Origin: Anaerolineales bacterium
GTDB taxonomy: Bacteria; Chloroflexota; Anaerolineae; Anaerolineales; Villigracilaceae
DNA: 37,358 nt
Assembly (NCBI GenBank): GCA_011389535.1
Contig: JAABUE010000010.1
Coordinates: 1-37,358 of the forward strand
Direction of reading: 5' to 3'
Part shown: positions 25,592 through 33,498 of the stretch, in pieces
How positions within the stretch are numbered: the stretch's first letter is position 1
Layout: every line of letters starts with the position of its first letter
The notes under the pieces: model-generated
Database searches by the model: none
What the model saw: the letters and a program-made list of their open reading frames with translations, nothing else
What the model was told of the DNA's origin: nothing
Program-made: the position numbers and the translations under genes

Positions 25592-25629
25592 TTGACAATC
25601 ATGTATAAAATACATATAATTTCATTATG
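25592..25629 (+). promoter_or_regulatory. Perfect-consensus promoter of the second Lrp gene (leaderless) with 6-3-6 palindrome
   Basis: TTGACA (25592-25597), a 17-base spacer and TATAAT (25615-25620) match consensus at all twelve positions. The ATG of the Lrp gene is at 25627, where transcription would be expected to start, so the mRNA is probably leaderless. ATGTAT-AAA-ATACAT (25601-25615) is a perfect palindrome in the spacer that touches the -10. It is a likely operator for an Lrp-type protein. Confidence 0.85.
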
Positions 25630-26094
25630 ACCAATTCAAACGTGATTATCCATTCTCAAGACCTGGATAGAATCGATCTAAAAATTGTGGAGGCTTTGCG
25701 AGAAGATGGTCGCATCGCCTTCGCACAGATTGCAGAGCGATTGAATGTATCGCCAGGTATGATCCGGATGCGTTACAACCGCATGGTGGAAATGGGATAC
25801 TTGAAGGTTGTCGCCATTACCAATCCGCTGCGAATGGGATATGAGGCCATGGCAATGATCGGTGTTCGTACGGACGGCAAAAGAATGCTCGAAGTTGCGG
25901 AGCGGATCGCCGAGTTTGATGAGGTTGTCTACATGGTTGTGACCAGCGGCCGATTTGACATCATGGCGGAAGTATTCTGTCGTGACCACGCAGATTTTTT
26001 GCGTTTCATCACTGAAAAGCTTTACAGTATCGATGGCGTTAGAGAATCGGAGTCGTTTTTGCAGTTGAAAATCGTCAAGGAGGTATATTTCTAG
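25627..26094 (+). CDS. Lrp/AsnC-family transcriptional regulator (2)
   Basis: This 155-residue regulator has a winged HTH (about 15-70: DLKIVEALREDGRIAFAQIA, then NVSPGMIRMRYNRMV) and a RAM domain for ligand binding (about 75-150). It is a paralogue of the regulator at 13673, with the same ASP-to-RAM spacing. It lies between the pot transporter and the dehydrogenase/AOR part of the island and is likely to control one or both. Its strong promoter holds a palindrome that suggests self-repression. There is no ribosome site before the ATG, consistent with leaderless translation. Confidence 0.92.
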   Translation: MTNSNVIIHSQDLDRIDLKIVEALREDGRIAFAQIAERLNVSPGMIRMRYNRMVEMGYLKVVAITNPLRMGYEAMAMIGVRTDGKRMLEVAERIAEFDEVVYMVVTSGRFDIMAEVFCRDHADFLRFITEKLYSIDGVRESESFLQLKIVKEVYF

Positions 26095-26180
26095 CGCTCC
26101 TGACTTAGTCTTTCAAGTGGTTGATTTTGTCATTCTAACTTGCCAATGCAGGTTATAAAACTAATGGAGTAAAAAGGAAT

Positions 26181-27386
26181 ATGAAAGTATTAGTTGTCGG
26201 CGCAGGAGGGGTAGGAGAAGCACTTGCTCAAATGGCCAGACCGCGGGAATGGGTCGAGCAAATGGTATTAGCCGATTACAACCTGGAGCGTGCGAAAGAA
26301 GTCCAGGCCAAGCTGGGAGATGAGAAGCGCTTCCCGGTCGAGTTCATCGATGCCAGCAAACAGGAAATGGTCGAAGAACTGGCCCGCAAGTACGGGGTGG
26401 ATCTGATTATGAACGCGGTTGACCCGGTCTACAACGAGAAAATCTTCGATGCCGCTTTCAATGTGAACGCCAACTACATGGATATGGCTATGACCCTTTC
26501 CAAGCCGCACCCGAAAGATCCTTTCCATAAGCCGTATATCAAACTGGGTGATTACCAGTTCGAGAAGTCGAAGCAGTGGGAAGAAAAGGGTCTGCTGGCG
26601 CTGGTTGGGTTGGGCGTCGAGCCGGGAGTGGCGGACGTGTTTGCCCGCTACGCCCAGGATTGTCTCTTTGATGAGATCGAAGAGATCGGTATCCGCGATG
26701 GCGCCAACCTGGTGATCGAGGGGTATGAGTTCGCACCGAACTTTTCCATTTGGACGACTATCGAAGAGTGCCTCAATCCGCCTGTGATCTGGGAGCAGGA
26801 AAAGGGTTGGTTCACAACCGAACCATTCTCCGAGCCGGAAATCTTCGAGTTCCCGGATGGGATCGGTCAGATCGAGGTCGTCAACGTGGAGCACGAAGAA
26901 GTCCTGTTGATCCCGCGCTGGATCAAGGCCAAGCGGGTCACATTCAAGTATGGCCTGGGCGACCAGTTCATCGGAGTGCTCAAAACCCTGAAGATGCTGG
27001 GCCTGGACAATAAGGAGCCGATCGATGTGAAAGGCGTTAAAGTTGCGCCGCGCGATGTGGTGGCTGCCTGCCTGCCCAATCCAGCTTATCTGGGTGACAA
27101 AATGTCAGGCAAGACCTGCGCCGGCACCTGGGTTAAAGGGATCAAGGATGGCGTGGAGAAGCAAGTCTATTTGTACCAGGTGGCGGACAACGCCGCATGT
27201 ATGCAGAAGTGGGGTTGCCAGGCTGTCGTCGCTCAGGTGGCTTTTAGCCCATTGCTTGCGATGGACCTGATCGAGCACGGCCAGTGGAAGGGCGCGGGCG
27301 TCCTCGGCCCGGAGGCCTTCGATCCGCTTCCATTTATGGATAAGATGGCTGAGTACGGCTTCCCGTACGGGATCAAAGAAATGTAG
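26181..27386 (+). CDS. Saccharopine/carboxynorspermidine dehydrogenase-family enzyme
   Basis: This 401-residue NAD(P)-dependent enzyme has a Rossmann start (VLVVGAGGVGEALAQMA) and the C-terminal catalytic domain of the saccharopine reductase superfamily. Members condense or split an amine and a keto- or aldehyde acid by reductive amination. Examples are saccharopine dehydrogenase in lysine metabolism and carboxynorspermidine dehydrogenase, which joins a diamine to aspartate semialdehyde. The C-terminal pattern GVLGPEAFDPLPFMDKM and the segment PRWIKAKRVTFKYGLGDQF are reminiscent of the carboxynorspermidine branch. Together with the pot/patA setting, this favours a polyamine role. No carboxynorspermidine decarboxylase is seen in the window, so lysine or another amine remains possible. 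Confidence 0.75.
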   Translation: MKVLVVGAGGVGEALAQMARPREWVEQMVLADYNLERAKEVQAKLGDEKRFPVEFIDASKQEMVEELARKYGVDLIMNAVDPVYNEKIFDAAFNVNANYMDMAMTLSKPHPKDPFHKPYIKLGDYQFEKSKQWEEKGLLALVGLGVEPGVADVFARYAQDCLFDEIEEIGIRDGANLVIEGYEFAPNFSIWTTIEECLNPPVIWEQEKGWFTTEPFSEPEIFEFPDGIGQIEVVNVEHEEVLLIPRWIKAKRVTFKYGLGDQFIGVLKTLKMLGLDNKEPIDVKGVKVAPRDVVAACLPNPAYLGDKMSGKTCAGTWVKGIKDGVEKQVYLYQVADNAACMQKWGCQAVVAQVAFSPLLAMDLIEHGQWKGAGVLGPEAFDPLPFMDKMAEYGFPYGIKEM

Positions 27387-27445
27387 GTGGCACCCGGGAT
27401 GCATCCTTTGGCTTCCGTATCCTGCAAGATGCCTCTCATTATGTT

Positions 27446-27460
27446 TTGTTTTCAACAAAC
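27446..27460. promoter_or_regulatory. 6-3-6 palindrome upstream of the first AOR gene
   Basis: TTTGTT-TTC-AACAAA is a perfect 6-bp inverted repeat with a 3-base centre, the same geometry as the palindrome in the second Lrp promoter. It lies about 36 bases upstream of the -35 of the AOR promoter. A binding site for one of the two Lrp proteins is possible. Confidence 0.4.
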
Positions 27461-27495
27461 TTTGAGATATTTACGTCGTTTTCGGAAATACCGAG

Positions 27496-27550
27496 TTGCA
27501 ACCTTGGCAACCCGCTCGTATAATTGAGGTACCAATACGATGGAGGAGGA
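27496..27550 (+). promoter_or_regulatory. Promoter and strong RBS of the first AOR gene
   Basis: TTGCAA (27496-27501), a 17-base spacer and TATAAT (27519-27524). The purine-rich run GGAGGAGGAA (27542-27551) serves ATG 27555. An ATG at 27540 precedes this run and is therefore not the preferred start. Confidence 0.7.
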
Positions 27551-27554
27551 ACAC

Positions 27555-29465
27555 ATGCCTTACGGTTATAACGGAAACATTCTGCATATTGACCTGACCA
27601 ACGGTACGCTGGAAGTGGAATACCCGCCTGAAGCGTTTTATCGCAAGTACATGGGTGGGTCAGCGATGGGCATGTATTACATCCTACGGGACATGCCTAA
27701 AGGCGCCGACCCGCTCGGCCCGGAAAATGTATTGACACTGTTCACAGGTGTGACCACCGGCGCGCCTATTTCCGGCCAGAGTCGCATCAATGCCAACGCC
27801 AAATCACCGATCAGCGGGGGCATCGGGGATGGCCAGGGTGGAGGCTTTTTCCCGGCAGAACTCAAATTCGCGGGCTTCGACGGTATCGTGGTCAAGGGAA
27901 AATCCCCAAAGCCGGTATATCTCTTGATCAACGAGGGCAACTACGAGCTGCGTGACGCGGCGCATCTAATGGGCAAAATCACAGGGGAAGTGGATAAGAT
28001 CCTGAAGGAGGAGATCGGCGATCAAAAGATCGAGATCTTGCAGCACGGGCCTGGCGCGGAGAACGGCGTGATCTTCTCGAGCATCGTTAGCATGTCGAAC
28101 CGCCATGTGGGGCGTACGGGTATGGGGGCGGTCATGGCGAGCAAGAACCTGAAAGCGGTGGTTGCTCGCGGTACCAGGAAGCCGGAGATCTTTGACAGCA
28201 AGGCGTTGATCGCATTGAACCGTATCGGACCCAAAATCCTGCCTGACAACCCGGACATGCCCGGCCTGGCTAACGATGGGACTGCTACCGTTGTGATGTT
28301 CAACAACACCATCGGCAGCCTGCCGACCCGTAACTATACCGAGGGCCAGTTTGAATTTGCGGACGATATCAGCGGCGAACGCATGTCTGAGACCATCCTC
28401 AAAGAGCGCGATACCTGCTACGCTTGCGTGGTGCGCTGTAAACGTGTCGTGGAGATAACCGAGGGCAAACATAAAGTTGACCCGTACTACGGCGGTCCGG
28501 AGTTCGAAACCCTGGGAACTTTCGGCTCGTATTGTGGCATCAAAGACCAGGCCGCTGTTGCCCTGGCCAACCAGATTTGCAACCAGTACGGCATCGATAC
28601 GATTGCCTGTGGCGCGACCATCGCCTTCGCGATAGAGTGCTACGAGAAAGGTGTCATTAGCAGGGAACAGACTGGCGGCATCGAACTGAAGTTCGGCGAT
28701 GTGGATGCGATGTTGGCCGCGTTGGATGCAATTGTTAAAAATGAGGGCCCGCTGGGTCAGGTGCTTTCCCAGGGTTCGGAGCGGGCCGCGGCTGTCTGGG
28801 GCAACGGCGCGAACGAATTCCTGATCACCAGCAAGGGCGCGGAAGCCCCGGCGCACATGCCGCAGGCCAAGCGCTCCCTCGGCTTGATTTATGCGGTCAA
28901 CCCGTTTGGCGCCGACCACCAGTCCAGCGAGCATGACCCTTATTATGAAGAAGGTGTGGCTGATCTCAACCTGGACCGCTTGAAGTTGATCGGCTTGAGC
29001 GAGCCGCAGCCTGCCTATAGTCTGACGCCCGAAAAAGTGCGCTTTGCGTACAACAGCCAGCTGTTCTTCAGCCTGTGCGACTCGGCTGAACTCTGCCAGT
29101 TCGTCTGGGGACCGGCCTGGACCTTGTATGGCCCGGCAGAGACAGCTGACATGATCAATTATGTCACCGGCTGGGGCGTGACGGTGGACGAGCTACAGGA
29201 AGTCGGCGCCCGACGCCTTAACCTGTTCCGCGTCTTCAACGCGCGCGAAGGCCTTGACCGCAAGTCGGATACATTGCCCAAGAAATTCTTCAAACCCTTG
29301 AAGGGGACTGGTCCTACTTCGGGAATTTCGCTGTCAAAAGAGGAGTTCGAAACTGCGCTGGATGAGTACTATAAGGTCGCCGGTTGGACAAACGAGGGTG
29401 TACCGACCGCAGAAACGCTCAAGCAGTTTGACATTGAGTGGGCGGCGGAATACCTGCCTGCATAG
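27555..29465 (+). CDS. Tungsten-dependent aldehyde:ferredoxin oxidoreductase (1)
   Basis: AORs oxidise aldehydes to carboxylic acids with tungstopterin and a [4Fe-4S] cluster, reducing ferredoxin. This 636-residue protein has the N-terminal domain start YGYNGNILHIDLTNG and the pterin-binding glycine-rich stretches GGSAMGMY and GGIGDGQGGGF. The cluster ligands Cys288, Cys291 and Cys295 (CYACVVRC) are at the same numbers as in Pyrococcus furiosus AOR, and the distal ligand is Cys514 in DSAELCQF. Start 27555 is chosen for its ribosome site. The enzyme would handle aldehydes made by the nearby aminotransferases. Maturation genes for tungstopterin and a ferredoxin are not in the window. Confidence 0.93.
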   Translation: MPYGYNGNILHIDLTNGTLEVEYPPEAFYRKYMGGSAMGMYYILRDMPKGADPLGPENVLTLFTGVTTGAPISGQSRINANAKSPISGGIGDGQGGGFFPAELKFAGFDGIVVKGKSPKPVYLLINEGNYELRDAAHLMGKITGEVDKILKEEIGDQKIEILQHGPGAENGVIFSSIVSMSNRHVGRTGMGAVMASKNLKAVVARGTRKPEIFDSKALIALNRIGPKILPDNPDMPGLANDGTATVVMFNNTIGSLPTRNYTEGQFEFADDISGERMSETILKERDTCYACVVRCKRVVEITEGKHKVDPYYGGPEFETLGTFGSYCGIKDQAAVALANQICNQYGIDTIACGATIAFAIECYEKGVISREQTGGIELKFGDVDAMLAALDAIVKNEGPLGQVLSQGSERAAAVWGNGANEFLITSKGAEAPAHMPQAKRSLGLIYAVNPFGADHQSSEHDPYYEEGVADLNLDRLKLIGLSEPQPAYSLTPEKVRFAYNSQLFFSLCDSAELCQFVWGPAWTLYGPAETADMINYVTGWGVTVDELQEVGARRLNLFRVFNAREGLDRKSDTLPKKFFKPLKGTGPTSGISLSKEEFETALDEYYKVAGWTNEGVPTAETLKQFDIEWAAEYLPA

Positions 29466-29482
29466 TGAGTGATAGGTGTTTG

Positions 29483-29523
29483 AAGGGATAGGATTCTTTA
29501 TAAAGGATCCCTATCCCTTTTTT
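29483..29523 (+). terminator. Terminator after the first AOR gene
   Basis: AAGGGATAG and CTATCCCTT form the base of an imperfect stem with one bulge, followed by a run of Ts to 29523. It starts 18 bases after the AOR stop. Confidence 0.8.
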
Positions 29524-29613
29524 ATTGGAATAATTTGCAAAAGATTTGCAAGCTGAAAAGGTAAACTCTTAACAGGTATAAATCACAATTTCAGCAAATT
29601 ACGAAACGCTATA

Positions 29614-29660
29614 GCAGATTGCCAAATCTGCTGTGGAGATGCTGGATTTGGCAATCCAGC
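29614..29660. repeat. Two adjacent, mutually complementary hairpins
   Basis: GCAGATT-GCCA-AATCTGC (29614-29631) and GCTGGATT-TGGC-AATCCAGC (29641-29660) are each perfect hairpins. GATTGCCAAATC of the first is also the exact reverse complement of GATTTGGCAATC of the second, so a third fold is possible. They lie 43 bases before the aminotransferase start. Confidence 0.65.
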
Positions 29661-29702
29661 AAAGCTCATAAGAGATGTTCAATCTGCTTTCACGGAGAAA
29701 CC

Positions 29703-30983
29703 ATGACAAACATTTTTGAAGAAAACTTTTCCCATATGTCCCCCGTGTGGACGCGCATCTTCCCGATCCAGTCAGAACGCGCCGAGGGATCGTACATATA
29801 TGCTGAGGATGGCAGGAAATATCTCGATTTCACCTGCGGTATCGGCGTAACCAACACCGGGCACTGCCACCCGAAAGTGGTCGATGCCATTCGCGATCAG
29901 GCGGGCAAGTTTTTGCATGCCCAGGCCAATATTATCGTCCATAAACCGATGATGCAGTTGATCGAAGAGCTGCGCACGATTGTGCCCCCCGGTATCGATG
30001 GTTTCTTTTTCAGCAACTCTGGCGCGGAAGCAGTGGAGGGGGCGGTCAAGCTGGCGCGCAATGCAACCGGGAAGAATGCGGTGATCGTGTTCAGCGGCTC
30101 TTTTCACGGTCGCACAGCCGGGACGATGGCGTTGACCACCTCCAAAACCGTCTATAAAATGGGACCACAACTGCTGCCGTCGGGCGTGTACGTCGCGCCG
30201 TATCCATACGCCTATCGCCTGGGGATGGGCGAGGAACAGGCGTGCCAGTTCGCGCTCGAGGCGGTCGAAGAATTGCTTGCCTCACAGATCGCCCCCAGCG
30301 ACGTGGCTGCAATTTTGATCGAGACAGTGCTCGGCGAGGGTGGGTACGTGCCGCCGCCAGCCGGGTTCCTCAAAGGATTGCGAGAGATTTGCAACAAGCA
30401 CGGTATCCTGCTGATCCTCGATGAGATTCAGTCCGGTTTTGGGCGCACGGGGGCGTGGTTCGCGTTCGAGCATTATGCTGTCGAGCCAGATATCATCACT
30501 GCTGCCAAAGGGATCGCTTCTGGACTGCCGCTCTCGGGTGTCTTCTCCAACCTCGACCTGATGAAGAAATGGCCGGGCGGCTCGCACGGCGGCACCTACG
30601 GCGGCAACGCGGTCGCCTGTGCGGCGGCCGTGGCTACGATCCAGGCGATGCGGGAGGAAAATATGCTCGAAAACGCGCAGCAACGCGGAATCCAGCTCCA
30701 GACCGGCCTGCGCAAACTCCAGGAGGAATACCCGCAGATCGGGGATGTGCGCGGCCTGGGACTGATGATCGGCTCGGAGTTCGAATCGGATGGCAAGTAC
30801 AAAAATGCCAAGCCATTGGTGAAGGAGATCATCCACGCTGCTGAGGAGCGCGGACTGCTGCTGCTCTCCTGTGGCACCTACGACAGCACCGTCCGCTGGA
30901 TCCCGCCGTTGAACGTGACGGAGGGGCAGGTGAACGATGCGCTGGCGATATTCGCTGACTCCCTGAAGGCAACGCTCGGATAA
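29703..30983 (+). CDS. Class III aminotransferase, 4-aminobutyrate-type
   Basis: This 426-residue class III enzyme has the PLP lysine Lys269 in TAAKGIASGLPLSGV, preceded by ILDEIQSGFGRTG. The GABA/acetylornithine-branch features FFSNSGAEAVEGAVKLAR and GSFHGRTAGTMALT are present. Its closest named family is 4-aminobutyrate aminotransferase, which turns GABA into succinate semialdehyde. That would follow the putrescine aminotransferase and aldehyde oxidation steps. The start at 29703 has GGAG seven bases upstream; an earlier start at 29619 would run through the hairpins and is rejected. Exact substrate is not proven; lysine or beta-amino acid use is also possible. Confidence 0.87.
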   Translation: MTNIFEENFSHMSPVWTRIFPIQSERAEGSYIYAEDGRKYLDFTCGIGVTNTGHCHPKVVDAIRDQAGKFLHAQANIIVHKPMMQLIEELRTIVPPGIDGFFFSNSGAEAVEGAVKLARNATGKNAVIVFSGSFHGRTAGTMALTTSKTVYKMGPQLLPSGVYVAPYPYAYRLGMGEEQACQFALEAVEELLASQIAPSDVAAILIETVLGEGGYVPPPAGFLKGLREICNKHGILLILDEIQSGFGRTGAWFAFEHYAVEPDIITAAKGIASGLPLSGVFSNLDLMKKWPGGSHGGTYGGNAVACAAAVATIQAMREENMLENAQQRGIQLQTGLRKLQEEYPQIGDVRGLGLMIGSEFESDGKYKNAKPLVKEIIHAAEERGLLLLSCGTYDSTVRWIPPLNVTEGQVNDALAIFADSLKATLG

Positions 30984-30995
30984 ATGTCTCAGGTA

Positions 30996-31024
30996 ATGTA
31001 TAATGTGATGTATAGTCGCAGGAG
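30996..31024 (+). promoter_or_regulatory. Possible promoter/operator of the vapBC pair
   Basis: Two copies of ATGTATA (30996-31002 and 31008-31014) are 12 bases apart. The first overlaps TATAAT (30999-31004). No good -35 is seen. AGGAG (31019-31023) serves vapB. Toxin-antitoxin pairs usually repress themselves through such repeats, but this is an inference. Confidence 0.4.
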
Positions 31025-31030
31025 ACATGC

Positions 31031-31327
31031 ATGAGTAAAATGGTCCGCAAACAAATCTATATTCAAAAGAGCCAGGAAGAACGGCTTAAAAAGCTGGCAG
31101 AAGCGCGCGGGATCAGCGAAGCAGAGATTATCCGGCAAGCCTTGGAAAAGGAAATGCGGTTTTCCAGCGTTTATCGGCCCGCATATGATCCTGAAGCCTG
31201 GAAGAAGCTTGTCGCCTTTTGGGAAGAGCTTGATAAGCGTGGCCCTGTTGAACCTCGTCCCCGCGATTGGACGCGCGAGGAATTGTACGATGAACGAATG
31301 AGCCGCTATGACCGCAAGCCTGATTGA
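31031..31327 (+). CDS. vapB: VapB-like ribbon-helix-helix antitoxin
   Basis: The 98-residue protein starts with a ribbon-helix-helix DNA-binding segment (KQIYIQKSQEERLKKLAEA, then ISEAEIIRQALEKEM), followed by a charged C-terminal part likely to wrap the toxin (RDWTREELYDERMSRYDR). It overlaps the PIN-domain gene by 20 bases, the classic arrangement of a type II pair. It should bind its own promoter and neutralise the toxin. It sits between an aminotransferase and an AOR gene on the same strand. Confidence 0.82.
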   Translation: MSKMVRKQIYIQKSQEERLKKLAEARGISEAEIIRQALEKEMRFSSVYRPAYDPEAWKKLVAFWEELDKRGPVEPRPRDWTREELYDERMSRYDRKPD

Positions 31328-31757
31328 TACGAACATCCTCGTCTACTCCTTTGATTTAGCCGAACCTCGCAAGAATAGCCTCGCACGTGAACTGCTGACA
31401 AGCTTACAACTTTACCAGCAGGGATTTTTGAGCATCCAGTGCGTTGGGGAATTCTTCAATGTTGTGTCCCGTGGCAAATTGCCCAAATTGACCTTAGACG
31501 AAGCAGCCTTGCAAGTAGATGTCTTTTTACAAACTTTTCCTGTTTACCCGCTAACGCCTGGAATTGTGCGTGAGGCAGTGCGTATCGTGCGAGAGCATCA
31601 GATATCCTATTTCGATGCCCAAATATGGGCTTGCGCTAAACTTCATGAGATCCCCCTTATTTTCAGTGAAGATTTCCAGGATGGACAGATTTTGGAAGGC
31701 ATACGCTTTGTGAACCCGTTTGCAGAAAATTTCGAACTGGAGAAATGGATCCAATGA
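31308..31757 (+). CDS. vapC: VapC-like PIN-domain ribonuclease toxin
   Basis: This 149-residue PIN-domain protein has the expected acidic metal-binding residues: Asp7 in SLIDTNIL, Glu48 in CVGEFF, Asp103 in SYFDAQIWA and Asp122 in FSEDFQDG. PIN toxins cleave RNA (tRNA or rRNA) with Mg2+ or Mn2+ when free of antitoxin. The ribosome site is weak, and translation probably depends on coupling to vapB. Its stop codon overlaps the start of the second AOR gene by ATGA, so the metabolic gene may depend on toxin-antitoxin transcription and translation. Confidence 0.86.
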   Translation: MTASLIDTNILVYSFDLAEPRKNSLARELLTSLQLYQQGFLSIQCVGEFFNVVSRGKLPKLTLDEAALQVDVFLQTFPVYPLTPGIVREAVRIVREHQISYFDAQIWACAKLHEIPLIFSEDFQDGQILEGIRFVNPFAENFELEKWIQ

Positions 31758-33481
31758 GTGAACATCAAACTCGCGTCTGGCGGGTGAACGTTCGCAACCA
31801 GACCCTGGAACTGGAACCCGTTCCCGAAACCTGGCAGCGCCTCGGCGGGCGCGGACTTTTGGCGCGCATCCTGCTCGACGAGGTGGACCCCACCTGCGAC
31901 CCGCTCGGCCCTGGCAACAAACTGATCTTCGCACCCGGCCTTTTGGTGGGGCATATGCTCTCCTCCACGGACCGCATCTCAGTGGGCGGCAAATCCCCGC
32001 TGACGGGCGGCATCAAGGAATCCAACGCGGGCGGTCGCACCGGCCTGCACATGACCCACATGGGCATATATGCGCTGATCATCGAGGACCTACCCGAAGA
32101 AGACGGGTTCTGGGTGCTGCACCTTTCGCTGGATGGACCCAAGTGGGAAAAAGCCGATGGATTGGTCAGCCTGGGAGTTTATGAGACAGCCCCAAAGTTG
32201 CTCGAGAAGTATGGGGACAAAGTCGCAATTGCGTTGATCGGCCCCGGCGGCGAGATGCGGTTGAAATCGGCGGGCGTACAGAACATCGATAAGGACCGGG
32301 TCCCATCGCGCATCGCTGCCCGGGGCGGGCTCGGCGCGCTGATGGGCTCGAAGGGATTAAAAGCCATCGTGTTCGACCATGCCGGTGGGGGGAAGCCGCC
32401 CATCGCGAGGCCGGAGGCGTTCAAAGCCGCGCAGAAGGATTACACCAAAGCCGTGCTGGAACATCCCCAGTCGGCCACGTATCGTGATTACGGCACCGCT
32501 GCCATGGCCCATATGAGCGACGGTTTTGGCGCGCTGCCAACGCGCAACTTCTCAGACGGTCAATTCGAAAACGTGGACGATATCAGCGGGGAGACGCTGC
32601 GCGATTTTATCCTGACGCGCGGGAAACCAGGTGACCCGTCCCATGCCTGCATGGCGGGCTGCACCATCAAGTGTTCGAACATCTTCGCTGGCGAGGATGG
32701 CAGGATCATTGTCTCGCCGCTCGAATACGAGACCATCGGCCTGATGGGCTCCAACCTGGGAATCTCGTCGCTGGATATGGTCGGCCGATTGAACTGGGAA
32801 GCCAACGATCTGGGACTGGACTCCATCGAGGTGGGAGCAGCCCTGGGCGTGGCGGCTGAAGCGGGCCTGCTGGAATTCGGTGACGGCGAGACGGCGCTGC
32901 GCTTAATGGGCGAGATCCGGGCAGGGACGGAGGTCGGGCGCGTGTTAGGGGATGGGGCAGCTGCTACGGGTGAAATGTACAATATCGAGCGCGTGCCGGT
33001 TGTCAAGCGCCAGGCCATGTCGGCTTACGAGCCGCGCGCGATCAAGGGCACGGGCGTGACCTACGCCACCACCCCCCAGGGCGCGGACCATACCTGCGGC
33101 CTGACCATCCGCGCCAAGATCGATCACCTTGACCCGCAAGGGCAGGTGGACCTTTCCCGAACAACGCAGTACAACATGGCTGGCTACGACACGCTGGGCG
33201 CCTGCATCTTTGCCGGCTTTGGTTATGCCGCCACCCCGGACGGGGTTATCCAGCGCCTGCTCTCGGCGCGCTACGGCTGGGACGATCTGCCGGATAATAT
33301 CTTACAAGAACTGGGCAAGCAGACCATCAGGATGGAGCGCGAGTTCAACTGTCGCGCCGGGTTTACCGCCAAGGATGACCGCCTGCCGGAATGGATGACC
33401 AGGGAACCGCTCCCGCCGCACAACAGCGTCTTCGATGTGCCGGAGGAAGAACTGGACCGGATATTTGAAGGAATCGAGTAG
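31754..33481 (+). CDS. Aldehyde:ferredoxin oxidoreductase-family protein (2)
   Basis: The 575-residue second AOR is a diverged paralogue of the one at 27555. It has the pterin-domain segments GGRGLLARILLDEVD and ESNAGGRTGLHM. The cluster ligands are Cys299, Cys303 and Cys307 (CMAGCTIKC, spacing C-x3-C-x3-C) and the distal Cys484 in DTLGACIFAG. The first three cysteines differ in spacing from the C-x2-C-x3-C of the first AOR. This pattern occurs in other AOR-family branches with unknown substrates. The start is taken at 31754, where ATGA overlaps the vapC stop; an in-frame ATG at 31745 lies three codons earlier. Either a distinct aldehyde or another substrate is likely. Confidence 0.9.
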   Translation: MSEHQTRVWRVNVRNQTLELEPVPETWQRLGGRGLLARILLDEVDPTCDPLGPGNKLIFAPGLLVGHMLSSTDRISVGGKSPLTGGIKESNAGGRTGLHMTHMGIYALIIEDLPEEDGFWVLHLSLDGPKWEKADGLVSLGVYETAPKLLEKYGDKVAIALIGPGGEMRLKSAGVQNIDKDRVPSRIAARGGLGALMGSKGLKAIVFDHAGGGKPPIARPEAFKAAQKDYTKAVLEHPQSATYRDYGTAAMAHMSDGFGALPTRNFSDGQFENVDDISGETLRDFILTRGKPGDPSHACMAGCTIKCSNIFAGEDGRIIVSPLEYETIGLMGSNLGISSLDMVGRLNWEANDLGLDSIEVGAALGVAAEAGLLEFGDGETALRLMGEIRAGTEVGRVLGDGAAATGEMYNIERVPVVKRQAMSAYEPRAIKGTGVTYATTPQGADHTCGLTIRAKIDHLDPQGQVDLSRTTQYNMAGYDTLGACIFAGFGYAATPDGVIQRLLSARYGWDDLPDNILQELGKQTIRMEREFNCRAGFTAKDDRLPEWMTREPLPPHNSVFDVPEEELDRIFEGIE

Positions 33482-33498
33482 CACTATAATATAGAAGG

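Noticed and set aside
26121..26159. Promoter directly upstream of the saccharopine-type dehydrogenase gene
   Set aside because: TATAAA is present but no -35 lies at an acceptable spacing; read-through from the Lrp gene is equally likely.
27966..28934. Long minus-strand open frame opposite the first AOR gene
   Set aside because: It has no family resemblance and the plus strand encodes a well-conserved AOR over the same stretch.
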